64,000 nt of DNA from Prostheceraeus crozeri (GCA_907163375.1 CAJQUW010008928.1:62001-126000), one strand, 5' to 3'. Positions 35,697-46,519 are shown, counted from the first letter of the stretch. Translations and numbers: made by a program. The notes: generated by a model not told the origin, from the letters alone.

Positions 35697-38600
35697 ATGG
35701 TAAGTTGAAAATTTCCTCTCTCATCTCCCTCAAACGTGTGGCTAATAGCATCTTCCTCAATTTCAGGCATCAACTTCATCACCAACACCCTCCCTTCTCG
35801 AGGAAAGTTTAGAGTTGTTGAGTCAAGGTAGGTTGTAACAATACACTGAGACTTGAACAGAGATGAAAGAATGATTTCTCTTTCAGGTGATACCAGTTCC
35901 ATCTCGTGCGAGTCCATATCAACATTGTCGCGGGAATGCGACGATCGGCAATGTGCTGACTGTGGACACATCTTCACGAGGAAGCGTGATCTCATCCGAC
36001 ACATCAAGCGAGGTGTTTGTAGACCTAAGCCGGCATCAATCTCCGAAGGTAGGGATGATTCTGTTAACGATGTCTCCTTTTCTTGCGATTTATGCATTCA
36101 GTCTTTCGAGACACGTTTTGAACTATCTTCGCACAGACTTCAACATACACACACGAACGATACCTACACCAACGGTGCCTCCTCTATCCGACTCACTGAG
36201 GTGTCCATAAATAATTTAGTGAGGAACTACCAGATGGACTCCTCAGAAACCATTGCTAACTTTGAGGAATGGTTTCATCAAAATTCATCATTGATAGAAG
36301 TGCTCTTCAACAATTTAGACAATTTTAGAATGAAGGCGCTCATCTATCTTAAAATAAAATATGTAAAAATCGACCACCATACTGGACAAATAATAGAGAG
36401 GTTGGAGTTTCACATACCCTCCTCTCCTGCAACCGAAGTTGTAGACTGTGAGTCTTGGATAAATTTTCATATCCAAGGGTTAAAATTAAATATAGATAAA
36501 TTTAACGAGCGTGATAGTGGACTCGTTTTTGATGGTATTGAGACCGCCATGATTAAAATCAGTTTATTAGGAAATCATAGTGGTCGAGGCTCCTTTAAAC
36601 TTCCGAAAAATTTAAGAAATAAAGCAGCAGTCATTTCTGTAGATTGCGAATCGCAATGTTTTAAGTATGCCGTCCTCTCCATTCTCCACTATAATGATGT
36701 GCAGAATAGCCGATACCGCAAGAGTAAGTATCAACAGTGGGAGAATGAATTAAACTTCGATGACTGTAATAGTGACGATATGAAAATTAAAGATATAGAA
36801 AAATTTGAAAAATTGAACAACATCAAAATAGTTCTCCATGTTTGGGAAAAGGGATTGAAGGGTGTGCGCTACAACTCGCGTTCGAGTTGTTATGAACGTA
36901 CAGTAAACCTGTTATTAGTAAAACAGGATGATAGTGAGGAATGGCACTACTGCGGTATTCCCAAAATCTCTCGCTTATACCACCACTTAGAAAACTCTAG
37001 TAGAGAGTTATATTACTGCGACAGATGTATTCGCCACTTTAGGAGGAAAACTAAATTTGAAACTCATTACGAATGGTGTAAGCGAGGTAAACTACAAATG
37101 GAGCGCATGCCCAAAGATAAGGAGTTTTCATATAGAGAGAATGGTGATGAACTAAGTCCTCTTCGTGTCATCTATGCTGACATCGAATGTTATATCGATG
37201 ATAACATCCATCGACCAGCAGCCATTTCCTGCTATGAAGTATGGCATGATCACTTTAGGAGTAGGCAAAATAAAATGCGCGTCTGGCAAGGTGAGGATTG
37301 TATTTACCAATTCCTACAATTCCTCGAACAGGCTGTAAAATTTCAACAAAAGTATGATGGTGAACTCTATCGCAGATCATTGCATATGACAGCAGATGAT
37401 CAAGCAAAATTTGATAGTTGCAACGCTTGCCCCAAATGTAGGAAAACATTTGACGATGATAAGATTAAGAAAGTGCGCGACCATGATCACATCACTGGTA
37501 AATTTAGAAACGCACTCTGTTCAAAATGCAATTTTTCACTTAGGATGAAACGGCGTACATTACCCGTCATTTTCCATAATTTCAAGGGCTACGATAGCCA
37601 TATGATAATAAAAGGAGGTTTAGGTCAAATGAAAGAGTGGAAGCTTGATGTAATAGCACAAACGAGAGAGAAGTTTATGGCCATGACAGCAAAAGTGCCT
37701 GTCGATAAAACTAAAGAAAATAAGACGGTCTATTTTGATATAAAATTTTTAGATTCCTACCAATTTATGACTGCATCACTGGCCTCTCTCGTGCAAAATC
37801 TAAAGTCTCTTCCACTAACACAAAATCTTAAGAAACAATATCCAAATCTAACCGATGAAGTCATCACACGGAAAGGAGTCTTTCCATATGCATATTTTGA
37901 TGCGATTAGTAAACTCGGCGAGACTTCTCTTCCGCCCATAGATAAATTTAAAAATGATTTGACCGGCGCAGAATGTAAGACTGAAGATTATGATCATGCA
38001 CAAGATGCATGGATAAAATTTGACTGCCATACATTTGGTGAATATATGATTGCCTACCTTAAGTTAGATGTATTTTTGCTGGCTGATGTATTTCAGGAGT
38101 TTCGACGAGTGGCATTAGAAGAAGATAAGTTAGATCCCGTCCACTTTGTCAGTCTGCCAGCCATGTCATTTAAGTCTGCTTTTAAAATGACTGGTGAGAC
38201 CATTCATCTCTTACAAGATCCAGAGATGTATAATTTATTTCAGCGAGGAATTCGCGGTGGTCTCACATTTGTAAATAAACATAGGTTAAAATCTGAAACA
38301 GTAGGTAATGATCAGACTCATCTTAAGTATTATGACCAAAATAATTTATATGGTAGTTCACTATCCAAACCACTCCCTCACTCTGAGTTTAGCTGGTTAG
38401 ATGATAGTGAAATTCAGCATTTCTCCAACCCTTCTAACATACTAGCAATCCCAGATGAAGGTGATTGGGGATATTATTTTGAGATAGATCTAATCTATCC
38501 AAATAATATTAAACATAAAACCGTAGATTTTCCACTCGCACCCGAATCAGGTGAAGTGAGTAAAGATATGTTTTCCGACTTTATGAAACAATTTCATAAA

Positions 38601-39560
38601 GATTTAGAATCATGCGGTCAACCCGACTATAAGCCTTGCCGCAAACTTTTACTCACCCAGTATGATAAGGAAAACTATCTAGTCCACTTTAGCATCTTAA
38701 AATTTTATTTAGAAATGGGAATGATTTTAAAAAGAGTTCACCGCATTATTAAATTTAGACAGAAAGCCTTCCTCAAACCATATATTGATAGCAACAGCCA
38801 GAAACGTGCACTAGCCCAAAATAACTTTGAAAAAGATTTTTATAAATATAAGAACAACAGTCTATTTGGTAAGACGATGGAGGATGTTAGAAAGCGCGTA
38901 AACTACAAACTAGTTAATGATGATCAAAAGTATCACAAATTGACCTCATCACCTCTATTCATCGATAGAGACATTATCGATGAGGACCTTATAGGTGTTA
39001 AAATGATAAAATCTGAAGTTGAGTTGTGCAAACCCATCTATATTGGTCAAGCTGTACTAGATTACACCAAGCTTGAAATGTATCAACTCTTCTATAAAAT
39101 ACTAAAACCGTGTCCTCTCGTAAAAGAGGTTCGTTTGTTGGGTGGTGACACAGATAGTTTCTTCTTAGGTATTACCACTCAAAAAGATTTAAATTTTAAT
39201 GAAGTAGGAAAATCTTTAGAAAGATATTTTGATACATCAAATTATCCTACTGATCATCCACTATACTCCATCAAAAATAAGGCCAAACTTGGTTGTTTTA
39301 AGGATGAGACAGCAGTGAATGAGATAGCTGAAATGATTCTCCTCCGCCCTAAAATGTATTCTATGAAATTAAAGGATAGTGATGATAGCATTAAGCGCGC
39401 TAAAGGCATATCAAGATCATTGGTCTCTAACATGAAACATAAAAATTTCAAGGGAGCCTATAGAAATAAAAATATAACGTTTGTCAATATGACAATCTTA
39501 AAATCTAAGTCGCATGAGATAAAAACTCATACTTTTAGGAAACGGGCGCTTTCAGCATGA
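35697..39560 (+). CDS. protein-primed DNA polymerase B of younger Polinton (fossil)
   Basis: The long frame (35853-39560) encodes about 1.2 kb of residues typical for Polinton PolB. Order: two C2H2 fingers (CADCGHIFTRKRDLIRH; CDLCIQSFETRFELSSH), a Polinton-specific N-domain, the exonuclease Asp/Glu motif in YADIECYID, a Cys4-type HNH-like insert (CPKC..C..C), FHNFKGYDSH, YLKLDVFLLADVF, the palm motifs DQNNLYG, NNSLFGKTMEDV and GGDTDSF. The start is probably the ATG at 35697, whose exon ends at once (ATG|GTAAGT); two short introns (35700-35766 and 35828-35886) bring it into the long frame. It replicates the element from a protein primer. The frame looks whole. Confidence 0.95.
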
Positions 39561-39986
39561 GAGGATAAGAGGTGCTGGCTAGAACACAACATATCTCGTC
39601 CACATGGACATCCTGACACAAACATACCACCACCCAAAAGAATTAAACTCACACTACCACATTCAGGAGACGTCTTAGCATAATCATCCTTAACTTAGTA
39701 TTTTGATGTTGATTTCTGTAGATAAACATTGTTGTTTTATGTATCGCATGAGATTGTTTTTTCCTTGTGAATATGTGTCCACATCTGTACATTCCCCATG
39801 TTATGACTTTTCCACTGAAAGACATTTTTCCTATCCCTGTATATTTCCACCCTTCACGAAGTAAAGACTTTTTGTATATAGCAATGTTTATTGAAGTGCG
39901 CTCATGTATATATTTTCAGTGGATGTTGTATAAAGTCTATTGCTTCACATTCATGTACATATTTCAATAAATGTTGTATAAAGACT
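39561..39986. other. convergent 3' region between PolB and structural genes
   Basis: The two transcripts converge here. AATAAA on the plus strand near 39967 could be a poly(A) signal for PolB. Imperfect duplicated phrases (ATGTATATATTT...GTTGTATAAAG) occur at about 39903-39935 and 39953-39985. Confidence 0.4.
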
Positions 39987-41536
39987 TCACTTTGTTTTCC
40001 GAAACACTAACGTTATGAGGGATTTAGTATCTTTCACGTGGATGCACTCTTGTAAACCATTGGTAATTTTGATAGCAATAGAGGGTATAGTTTGTTTGAC
40101 GACGGGATGATAGAAAATAGATTCAAACATCTTCTCGACTATTCCATATGAAGCGTCTTTATCATGAATGAAATCACGTAAAATGTATTCTTTTTTCTCA
40201 CCAACAGAAATAGGTAGAATCAAATCACTTTGAATGTAAAGGTGCTGTTCATGTTTATCAAGTGTCATTGGTGTTTCTATACCAATCGTATGCGCAGCAG
40301 CAAACACAGTTTGTAGCATTGAAAAACCAAAGAGTTTTTTCAAATTTTTACTCAATTGACATTGAATGTCATCAACCAGTCTCAGAACAACGCGTTGATT
40401 TTCAATTGAAAACGAAATGTGGTGTGTCTTTACATCATATTTACTTTTCATCACATGCTTCAACTTCTGTTGTATATAAGGATTTACTACATGAATGAAG
40501 CTTTCAACTGTATGATATAGACGCGGCATTATATTGATAGCAACTTTAGATTCTTCATAAGACTGGTAAATTTTCTTGATGCGATCGCCATAGATGTCCA
40601 CCCACCATTCATCATTAACTGAATCAGCTTTAGTGTGATATTCATGAGAACCATACACCACACCGCTTCCAATAATAGGTGTATAATGTCTTACAAAATG
40701 ACGCAAGGTTGGAGAGAAATAAACTGTAAGTTTGTCATTATATTTCTGAATAACCAACTTATTTTTGTCCGCCATAATTTTTTCTCCATACTTCTTACCC
40801 ACAGTCTCATTCCATCGTTTTACTAACTCAATAAGTGATAAAGGTTGAACACCACGCTTTTTCAAAATGATGCGTTCTTCGCATTCTACAACATCTTCAT
40901 CAAATATTTTAAATCTATAATGAAATTTGTTGATTCGATTTGAATAAACTTTTTTAACATTTTCAGTAGCAATTGACGTTAGATGTAGTCCATGACCAAA
41001 ACCAAGATGTGGATAGAATTCACTATCCAACCTCAGCGTAAGACCTTTAGTAAAAGAATGAAAGCGGAGGAACTGTCTCCCACTCCAATGATAGATAGTA
41101 AACTCATAAGCTTTCTGATTTTTATTCTTCATGATGGAAGTATTACCACTGTTGAATGCCTTAATAATTTTCTCATTCCCAAATGGCTCATAAGAATCTG
41201 ATTTTATCTGAATCCATTCATAGTTCCACTTTCCATCTGATGTTAAATTGTATGGGAACTGAAATGCATTATTCATCGTTATTCCATCATGGTGCGAGGA
41301 GTCAATATCATTTCTTCCAAATCATTCACATTCTGAATATTGCTATCATAGCAAATACTAGAAACGCCAACCTCCCATTCACCTTCTAAATGCAGTGGCC
41401 GATTTAATTCTACTCGATAGTCTGATGGTTTATTTTTGGGAAATTTATTCATAGAAGCATTACTGGGCAAGTAGATTAGAAACGAGTCCTTATTTTCACT
41501 TTCCATATTATTCACATTGGAAAAATATATTAGCAT
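39987..41536 (-). pseudogene. structural protein A, Polinton (fossil, may not be whole)
   Basis: The right part opens with IYLPSNASMNKFPKNKPSDYRVEL...LEGEWEVGVSSI, a signature I recognise from a very common invertebrate Polinton protein family. The left part (429 aa) carries the rest, including an NDEWWVDIYG strand and a KNLKKLFGF block. It is a paralogue of the neighbouring gene at 41560-42981. By size and neighbourhood it is a virion protein; which one (penton/minor capsid or other) I cannot say. A TATGCAAA-like motif (AATGCAAA, 41540-41547) precedes it. Confidence 0.7.
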
Positions 41537-41539
41537 ACG

Positions 41540-41547
41540 TTTGCATT
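41540..41547 (-). promoter_or_regulatory. late-type motif AATGCAAA
   Basis: One base different from TATGCAAA. It lies about 33 bp before the ATG at 41506 (4 bp before the ATG at 41536) of structural protein A. Confidence 0.4.
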
Positions 41548-41559
41548 AACTCTTCATTC

Positions 41560-42981
41560 GGAAATGGAGTGTGATACTTGTCACAGCATCTTTATGAAAA
41601 GTAATCAACGCACCAGCATCGTCATAAATGGCAATATCAATTTGTGGGATGTAGTTTGATTTCAGCTTGTATAATGCACTTTCTTGAAAGTATGCTCAGA
41701 TAAAATACTGCAGCTCTTTGGCTGGTATGGTATCATTGCTAGCAATGGAGCTTCAACATCTCCCACACGTACATCTTCACCAATATTGGAATATATCTGA
41801 AAATAGTTAATACGACGCGATAGCGACATGTCTGCTCTAGCTTTGGTTACAGTACCACTTTTAAAGATATTTTGATCAAAACCCAAAATGTCCATTAGAG
41901 TTTTATCCATAATTAGTTCAATACCTTTTCCACTTATAGTGAGAGACAAAGTACCTTCTTTTTCAGAAAATGAAATATGTTGGTCATTAATCACTTCATT
42001 TAAATAATCTACAACCAATTTAACCGAAGTAATAATGCGAGGCATCAACACTCTTGTTTCATGTAAGATACCACCTAAAGGCTCTACACACTTTCTGTAT
42101 AAAGATACGGTCCATTCTGTATCAAATTGATTTGACCTTTCACATGGTAAATGTTGCATATCAGATTTTCCATGAACAGCTGCAGAACGATGTCGTAAGA
42201 ACTGATGAAAATCTTTTGAACAAACTAATACTAGATCATCATCATTTAATTTGCTTATTGCAATATGATTAGATGATTTAATATAAGTCAATGTTGCCAC
42301 TTGTTTGCCATCAACTCGAAGGAGATAATTAAATTTCCTCAATAATGTTTCAGGAGTCATGTTTGTCTTTCTTGGCTTAATCACAATCTTCTTCACCAAC
42401 GTCTTCTTCACCAACGTCTTCTCATTTCTTGGAATAAGATCTACATAATAAGCTTCTTCCTCTCGATATATTAACTGTTTATGACCACTTATGTGGTAAT
42501 TAACGTTAAAATTATCATAGCTTGTTAAGGCGCTAGCGAGGTAGCCTAAATCATTTCTTAAACTTGGACTTAAACCAACAATCCAATCTTTCTCAACTAC
42601 ATGATGTACATAATTATAATCATCATTGTGCGGAGTAAATTGGACAATATGTTTACACGCTTTATTCAAGAAATCATATATAAACTTTTTACATGATAAG
42701 AGATCTTTCTTTGGCCACTGTGGAATGTATACTCGGCACCCCTTTTCACATTGATAAGCAGCTGTACGCCTCATATTAATAGTCATCACCTCATGATCAA
42801 AAGTATAGACACAGTTGCTATAAACAAGTTGAGTGACACCCACTTCCCAATTTCCATTTAGCTGTTGTGCATGATCAATGGGAGTAGAAAAGAGTGCGGC
42901 TCGATTACTAGTAAATCTCTTTGTAGCCGCATTGCTAAGCAAAATATGATAAAACGACATTTTTATATTGCTAATCTGCAA
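41560..42981 (-). pseudogene. structural protein B, Polinton (fossil, may not be whole)
   Basis: Starts (ATG 42960) SFYHILLSNAATKRFTSN...LNGNWEVGVTQLVY, the same N-terminal signature as structural protein A, and shares with it the DLGYL, FHQFLRH, TEWTVSLY and KTLMDILGF blocks. The two genes are tandem paralogues that have diverged strongly, so the duplication is older than this insertion. The old Polinton has one recognisable relative, in a different place (between core and integrase genes). Probably a virion protein. Divergent from the first PC4-like gene, with under 40 bp between start codons. Confidence 0.7.
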
Positions 42982-42982
42982 C

Positions 42983-42990
42983 TTTGCATA
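42983..42990 (-). promoter_or_regulatory. late-type motif TATGCAAA
   Basis: Exact TATGCAAA reading toward structural protein B, 22 bp before its ATG at 42960. Confidence 0.55.
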
Positions 42991-42995
42991 ACATC

Positions 42996-43352
42996 ATGAA
43001 GACTTGGATTTTGGACTCTCTACAATATATCAGAGTTGATCGTGATGGAAACGTACATTTCAAAAATTCTCATGGTCATACATCAAGAGGAATTACATTA
43101 ACATGGCGACAATTTGTCAACCTCAATGATATCATGAGGGATTTGGAATATTTTGAAACATTAAGATTCATCTCCTTGGGTGATCAAGTTTGGCTTCAAC
43201 ATTACAGAAATGAAATTCAAATCTACCATTCTCATTCCGCAAACTGTTTCTCATTTCGCAAATACAATTGGGAGAAGTATAGAAGATATATACATCGCTC
43301 CATCATGACATTTATTCGTCGTGAGTTCATCGCCCTACTATGCAAATCTTAA
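42996..43352 (+). CDS. PC4-like protein 1, Polinton (fossil)
   Basis: About 118 aa. A beta-rich N-terminal part (WILDSLQYIRVDRDGNVHF) leads into RGITLTWRQFVNLNDIM. This resembles the single-stranded-DNA-binding core of transcription coactivator PC4/p15, where strands are followed by a Lys-Gly-Ile-Ser-Leu...Gln-Trp-x-x-Leu helix start. A second, similar half-domain follows (LGDQVWLQHYRNEIQIYHSH). It is a tandem paralogue of the next gene. The match is by pattern, not alignment score. Role inferred: ssDNA binding in transcription or replication. Confidence 0.6.
   Translation: MKTWILDSLQYIRVDRDGNVHFKNSHGHTSRGITLTWRQFVNLNDIMRDLEYFETLRFISLGDQVWLQHYRNEIQIYHSHSANCFSFRKYNWEKYRRYIHRSIMTFIRREFIALLCKS
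43339..43346 (+). promoter_or_regulatory. late-type motif TATGCAAA
   Basis: Exact TATGCAAA on the plus strand, 28 bp before the ATG of PC4-like protein 2, inside the end of PC4-like gene 1. A plus-strand example of the motif otherwise seen before minus-strand genes. Confidence 0.55.
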
Positions 43353-43374
43353 TCAGACATGACTACCACACATC

Positions 43375-44025
43375 ATGAGTTGGAAATTAGATTCCCTACA
43401 ACGTATTGAAACGGATAATGATCGAAACGTCTATTTCAAAGATTCAACTGGAAATGTGAGAAGAGAGTTTGCTTTATCTTATCGTCATTTTCAATCTCTA
43501 CATCATATCATGAAGGACTTGAAATACTTCTATATGAAAAGACATTCACGTATTGGAAATCGCATCTGGCTGCGCGTCAACAATCGGCGAATTCAACTCT
43601 ATCATTCCCAACTTCATACTAACTTCACATTTCATCAAGGTAGTTGGGAAAAGTATAAAAGGAAGGTACATCGCTCAATTTACTCATTCTTTCATCATGA
43701 AGCGCCATCGCTACACCATCGTCAACATTCTCCGTCGCTTCAGACTCTACACCAAAATCGATCTCACAACATTACACCAACAGCTTCCAAACAGCAAGTA
43801 TTACCCGGGCCGTCCTCAAATGTTAGTGGTGAAGATGAACAATTCACGGAATCTTCAACTCTTCCCAAATGGGACTGTACAGATTCTCGGCGCCCTTTCT
43901 CATTCATCGGCGCAGTCAATGCGCTTAGAGCTACAAAGACTACTACGTCGGATATGGAAGAGGGAGAGGTGTGTGATGTCGAATCTGACTGTGGACAATA
44001 TGGTGATCTCTACTCAATTGAGTGA
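43375..44025 (+). CDS. PC4-like protein 2 with overprinted C-terminal half, Polinton (fossil)
   Basis: Residues 1-105 repeat the pattern of PC4-like protein 1 (KLDSLQRIETDNDRNVYF; LSYRHFQSLHHIM; IGNRIWLRVNNRRIQLYHSQ; WEKYKRKVHRSI). Residues 106-216 are Ser/Thr/His-rich then acidic and are read in another frame over the first 330 bp of the TBP-like gene. The C-terminal half may be real overprinted sequence or simply a frame that happens to stay open. Spacing from gene 1 is 22 bp. Confidence 0.6.
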   Translation: MSWKLDSLQRIETDNDRNVYFKDSTGNVRREFALSYRHFQSLHHIMKDLKYFYMKRHSRIGNRIWLRVNNRRIQLYHSQLHTNFTFHQGSWEKYKRKVHRSIYSFFHHEAPSLHHRQHSPSLQTLHQNRSHNITPTASKQQVLPGPSSNVSGEDEQFTESSTLPKWDCTDSRRPFSFIGAVNALRATKTTTSDMEEGEVCDVESDCGQYGDLYSIE

Positions 44026-44242
44026 CAGTCTATCATTTTTGAAGATTCGTACCAGCAGTTACAGTTTGTGTTATGAACCCGAACTTTTTCCTGCAGCTCT
44101 CATTAGTTGTTGGTTACCTGTGCATGTGGCAATCTTTCATAATAGTAAAGTGATCATTACTGGACTAAAATCTCATGTACAAGCAAATATGATCCTAGAC
44201 TATCTCATTGAGTATGTACGTACCCAGCGGATTGTAAAATAA
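43697..44242 (+). CDS. TBP-like protein, Polinton (fossil)
   Basis: 181 aa, about the length of the conserved TBP core. Two repeated halves are visible. Repeat 1: YYPGRPQMLVVKM then RNLQLFPNGTVQILGA and a helix. Repeat 2: YEPELFPAALISCW then VHVAIFHNSKVIITGLKS and a helix. In TATA-binding protein each half has the same order: Phe-x-x-(Gly/Ala)-(Leu/Val)-Ile strand, then Ile-Phe-x-Ser-Gly-Lys-Val-x-x-Thr-Gly-Ala-Lys, then a helix; the phrase YEPELFP is also TBP's. The start at 43697 is the first ATG that precedes repeat 1 cleanly. A relative survives in the old Polinton (to about 10183). I infer a promoter-recognition factor for the element's own genes. Confidence 0.72.
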   Translation: MKRHRYTIVNILRRFRLYTKIDLTTLHQQLPNSKYYPGRPQMLVVKMNNSRNLQLFPNGTVQILGALSHSSAQSMRLELQRLLRRIWKRERCVMSNLTVDNMVISTQLSDSLSFLKIRTSSYSLCYEPELFPAALISCWLPVHVAIFHNSKVIITGLKSHVQANMILDYLIEYVRTQRIVK

Positions 44243-44371
44243 AAAACAATTTTTCCAACATGATGTTTTTATTTCAAATCATGATAGAACTTACAAATCA
44301 TTTTTCATTAGAGGATGGATTACATGAAAAGTTTTGAATAACAGATGCAAATCGAGATACATGTAAACGTC

Positions 44372-44728
44372 TTAAGATGAAGTACAGTACAAAAGCACCA
44401 CACGTTGATGAAGTGGATGTTGTAGTATGCGTTCATTTCGCTGATATTGACGCGTATGTTTTCTCAACCACTGCTGTGTTGGTATATTTGGAGGTTGAGC
44501 AAGAGAGTCAAATAGTTCACCACGTCGGTCTTCTCCAATAAAGATCGCTTTCCAATGCTCACCGCCTAAATTCTGTGAATGAGTGTTTAGCACAATAAAG
44601 ATGGGATAGTGATTTACTGCAGGTGGTAAGGTATCGAGTGAATAGACATTATCGAAAGCTTTCAACGTCGCTTCGTCTGCATTACGCTGCACTTTAGTCT
44701 TAATATCGTCAGCAGTCAACCAACTCAT
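44372..44728 (-). pseudogene. adenain-like cysteine protease, Polinton (fossil, not whole)
   Basis: Encodes WLTADDI near the start and GGEHWKAIFIG followed by ELFDSL, the His-Trp and Asp region of adenovirus-type (C5/Ulp1-fold) proteases. Polinton proteases mature virion proteins at Gly-Gly-type sites, two of which occur in neighbouring basic proteins. The start codon overlaps the stop of the capsid gene (TAATG). The copy appears not to be whole. Confidence 0.8.
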
Positions 44729-46005
44729 TAACGATTATACTGAAGAATCACGTCACGATACTTTGTAATTTCAATATTTGAATCGAAGACTGCATAAATT
44801 AATACATTGATCGTCTCAGGTAGTGTTCTTTTGAATGTCAAATCCAAACGAATATTATGAGGCACGTTCGCTTGACGATAGGGTGCACTAATATCGCTGT
44901 CAGCAGTCAAATCAAATGCATAAATAGTATATCCACTCTTAAACTCTTTCATAGTCAGTCCGTTGGTGTCATCCGTATTGTAAAAGCCAAAGACATCCAT
45001 AAAATCAACATAACTGCGCATAAATTGATCCGAAGCAAAATCTGGTTTGTAGGGTGGACCAGGATGACTCACACCATTAACACGTAAAGCAATTTCACTT
45101 AACTGATTGTGTTTAAAATTGAAAGGATTCTTCTTTATATTACCATTAAATGCATCATTTTCAACCATTGCCACCATGAGGAGCTTCGGTGCTTCCGATG
45201 GAAAGAGGCCATCTTTCATGAAACTCTTTTGATCTTTCGGAATTGTAAAGGCGAGAAGCTTTGTATGCTGAATGGGGTAAATGGCATTTTGGCGGTTAAG
45301 GCCTTCAGCATGCCCTCTGATGACACTTGGATTCGGTACTACTCGACGAATGTAAAGTGCAATATCTTCCACATGAATTCTAAAATTGTCAACTTTAGCA
45401 AATGCATTCAGCGCAAATTCAGGCTTATTCAATGTCAGCTTGAGTCGCATGCTGGTATTACACAGTAAAAACTTTGACTGTCTAAAGAAGTCTAAATTCA
45501 GCGGACCATATAGCTGACATACTTTACTATCTTTAATCATAGCAGATCGCTTTACAAAGCCACTGTTTGTTTCAACATCAAATTTTCCTGCTTCATCTCT
45601 GTACCATCCCATGGCTTCCATATGACTTTTTTGTGCTGCTGGATGAAACTGTGATACATGATTGAAATATGATTTATAGGGATAATCGCTTTGACCACCT
45701 TCCACCTGCTGCTCTCCAATCGTTAGAGAAACATCACGAAGTAATGTAGTCAATGGTAAATTGTTCAGTCCAACTTTATGTGCATCGTCAATAGCAGTTC
45801 CATCTGCTTGCTGAATTCTAAACCTCAAATCAAGCATCGCATAACTCAAATCTATGTAGTCATCACTACCACCAGGAATAACAAATTCAATGGGGCCAGC
45901 ATTCTCAGCTGTTCGAGGATGATAATCTACAATACTTGAACTAAGAATATCTGTCTGTATGGCTTGTTGATCGAACAAACAAAAACCGGAAGTTTTACAC
46001 TCCAT
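44728..46005 (-). CDS. major capsid protein, Polinton (fossil)
   Basis: 425 aa. It begins FCLFDQQAIQTDILSSSIVDYHPR..GPIEFVIPGGSDDYIDL, continues with LTIGEQQVEGGQSDYPYKSYFNH, GKFDVETNSGFVKR, and near the end NPFNFKHNQLSEIALRVNG, TIYAFDLTADSD and LDLTFKRTLPETINVLIYAVFD. This is the very common invertebrate Polinton virion protein often labelled 'F54H12.2-like'. By size I take it as the double jelly-roll major capsid protein; assignment to another capsid protein is possible. Frame open throughout. It sits in a tight minus-strand run: core protein 2 bp upstream, protease overlapping downstream. Confidence 0.8.
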   Translation of the reverse strand: MECKTSGFCLFDQQAIQTDILSSSIVDYHPRTAENAGPIEFVIPGGSDDYIDLSYAMLDLRFRIQQADGTAIDDAHKVGLNNLPLTTLLRDVSLTIGEQQVEGGQSDYPYKSYFNHVSQFHPAAQKSHMEAMGWYRDEAGKFDVETNSGFVKRSAMIKDSKVCQLYGPLNLDFFRQSKFLLCNTSMRLKLTLNKPEFALNAFAKVDNFRIHVEDIALYIRRVVPNPSVIRGHAEGLNRQNAIYPIQHTKLLAFTIPKDQKSFMKDGLFPSEAPKLLMVAMVENDAFNGNIKKNPFNFKHNQLSEIALRVNGVSHPGPPYKPDFASDQFMRSYVDFMDVFGFYNTDDTNGLTMKEFKSGYTIYAFDLTADSDISAPYRQANVPHNIRLDLTFKRTLPETINVLIYAVFDSNIEITKYRDVILQYNR

Positions 46006-46007
46006 GA

Positions 46008-46463
46008 TTAGAAGTTATAGCAGCGTCGTCGTTTAGCGCCTGATGAATGATTAGAGCCTCTACGACGTTTGCGTGAATACCTTTTGACTGAAGATCGCAC
46101 CTTACCAGCTCCGCGATGTTTCCTCCTTCCTTTATTCATTCGTTTAGGTGATTTCTTTCCTTGAGTAACACCAGCAAAGGTCTGCTTCAATGTTTTTAAA
46201 CCGCGTTCCTTCCCACGATTCAACAAACTGCTCTTAAAACTTCTACCTCTGGAAAGATCACTAGCAACATCACCAGCAAAGCCAACGGCATTACTTAAAA
46301 CATTTCGTTTTAAAGATCTACCGACATTGGATATGAGAGGTGCTACAACAGATTTCAGTGCACCAAGTATGCTACCTCCACGTTGGCGGCGAGCGCCGAT
46401 GTAAATTTGTCCTCCACCACTTACATAGGAGGGTCGTGAATAAAATGAGGCAGTTGGATTCAT
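46008..46463 (-). CDS. basic core/minor virion protein with Gly-Gly sites, Polinton (fossil)
   Basis: 151 aa and strongly basic. N-terminal FYSRPSYVSGGGQIYIGARRQRGGSILGALKS has Gly-Gly sites followed by an amphipathic stretch, as in adenovirus pVI/pX-type precursors. The C-terminal 50 residues are Arg/Lys-rich with nuclear-localisation character (KRYSRKRRRGS). Likely cleaved by the element's protease and packaged with DNA; this is inferred from composition and neighbours. A CATGCAAA motif lies 31 bp upstream. Confidence 0.75.
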   Translation of the reverse strand: MNPTASFYSRPSYVSGGGQIYIGARRQRGGSILGALKSVVAPLISNVGRSLKRNVLSNAVGFAGDVASDLSRGRSFKSSLLNRGKERGLKTLKQTFAGVTQGKKSPKRMNKGRRKHRGAGKVRSSVKRYSRKRRRGSNHSSGAKRRRCYNF

Positions 46464-46494
46464 AGCTCAAACCCTAAACATTGTTAGTTACAAC

Positions 46495-46502
46495 TTTGCA
46501 TG
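46495..46502 (-). promoter_or_regulatory. late-type motif CATGCAAA
   Basis: One base different from TATGCAAA, followed by the same GTTG as at 42983; 31 bp before the core protein ATG at 46463. Confidence 0.5.
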
Positions 46503-46519
46503 AATCACTGTCGATCACT

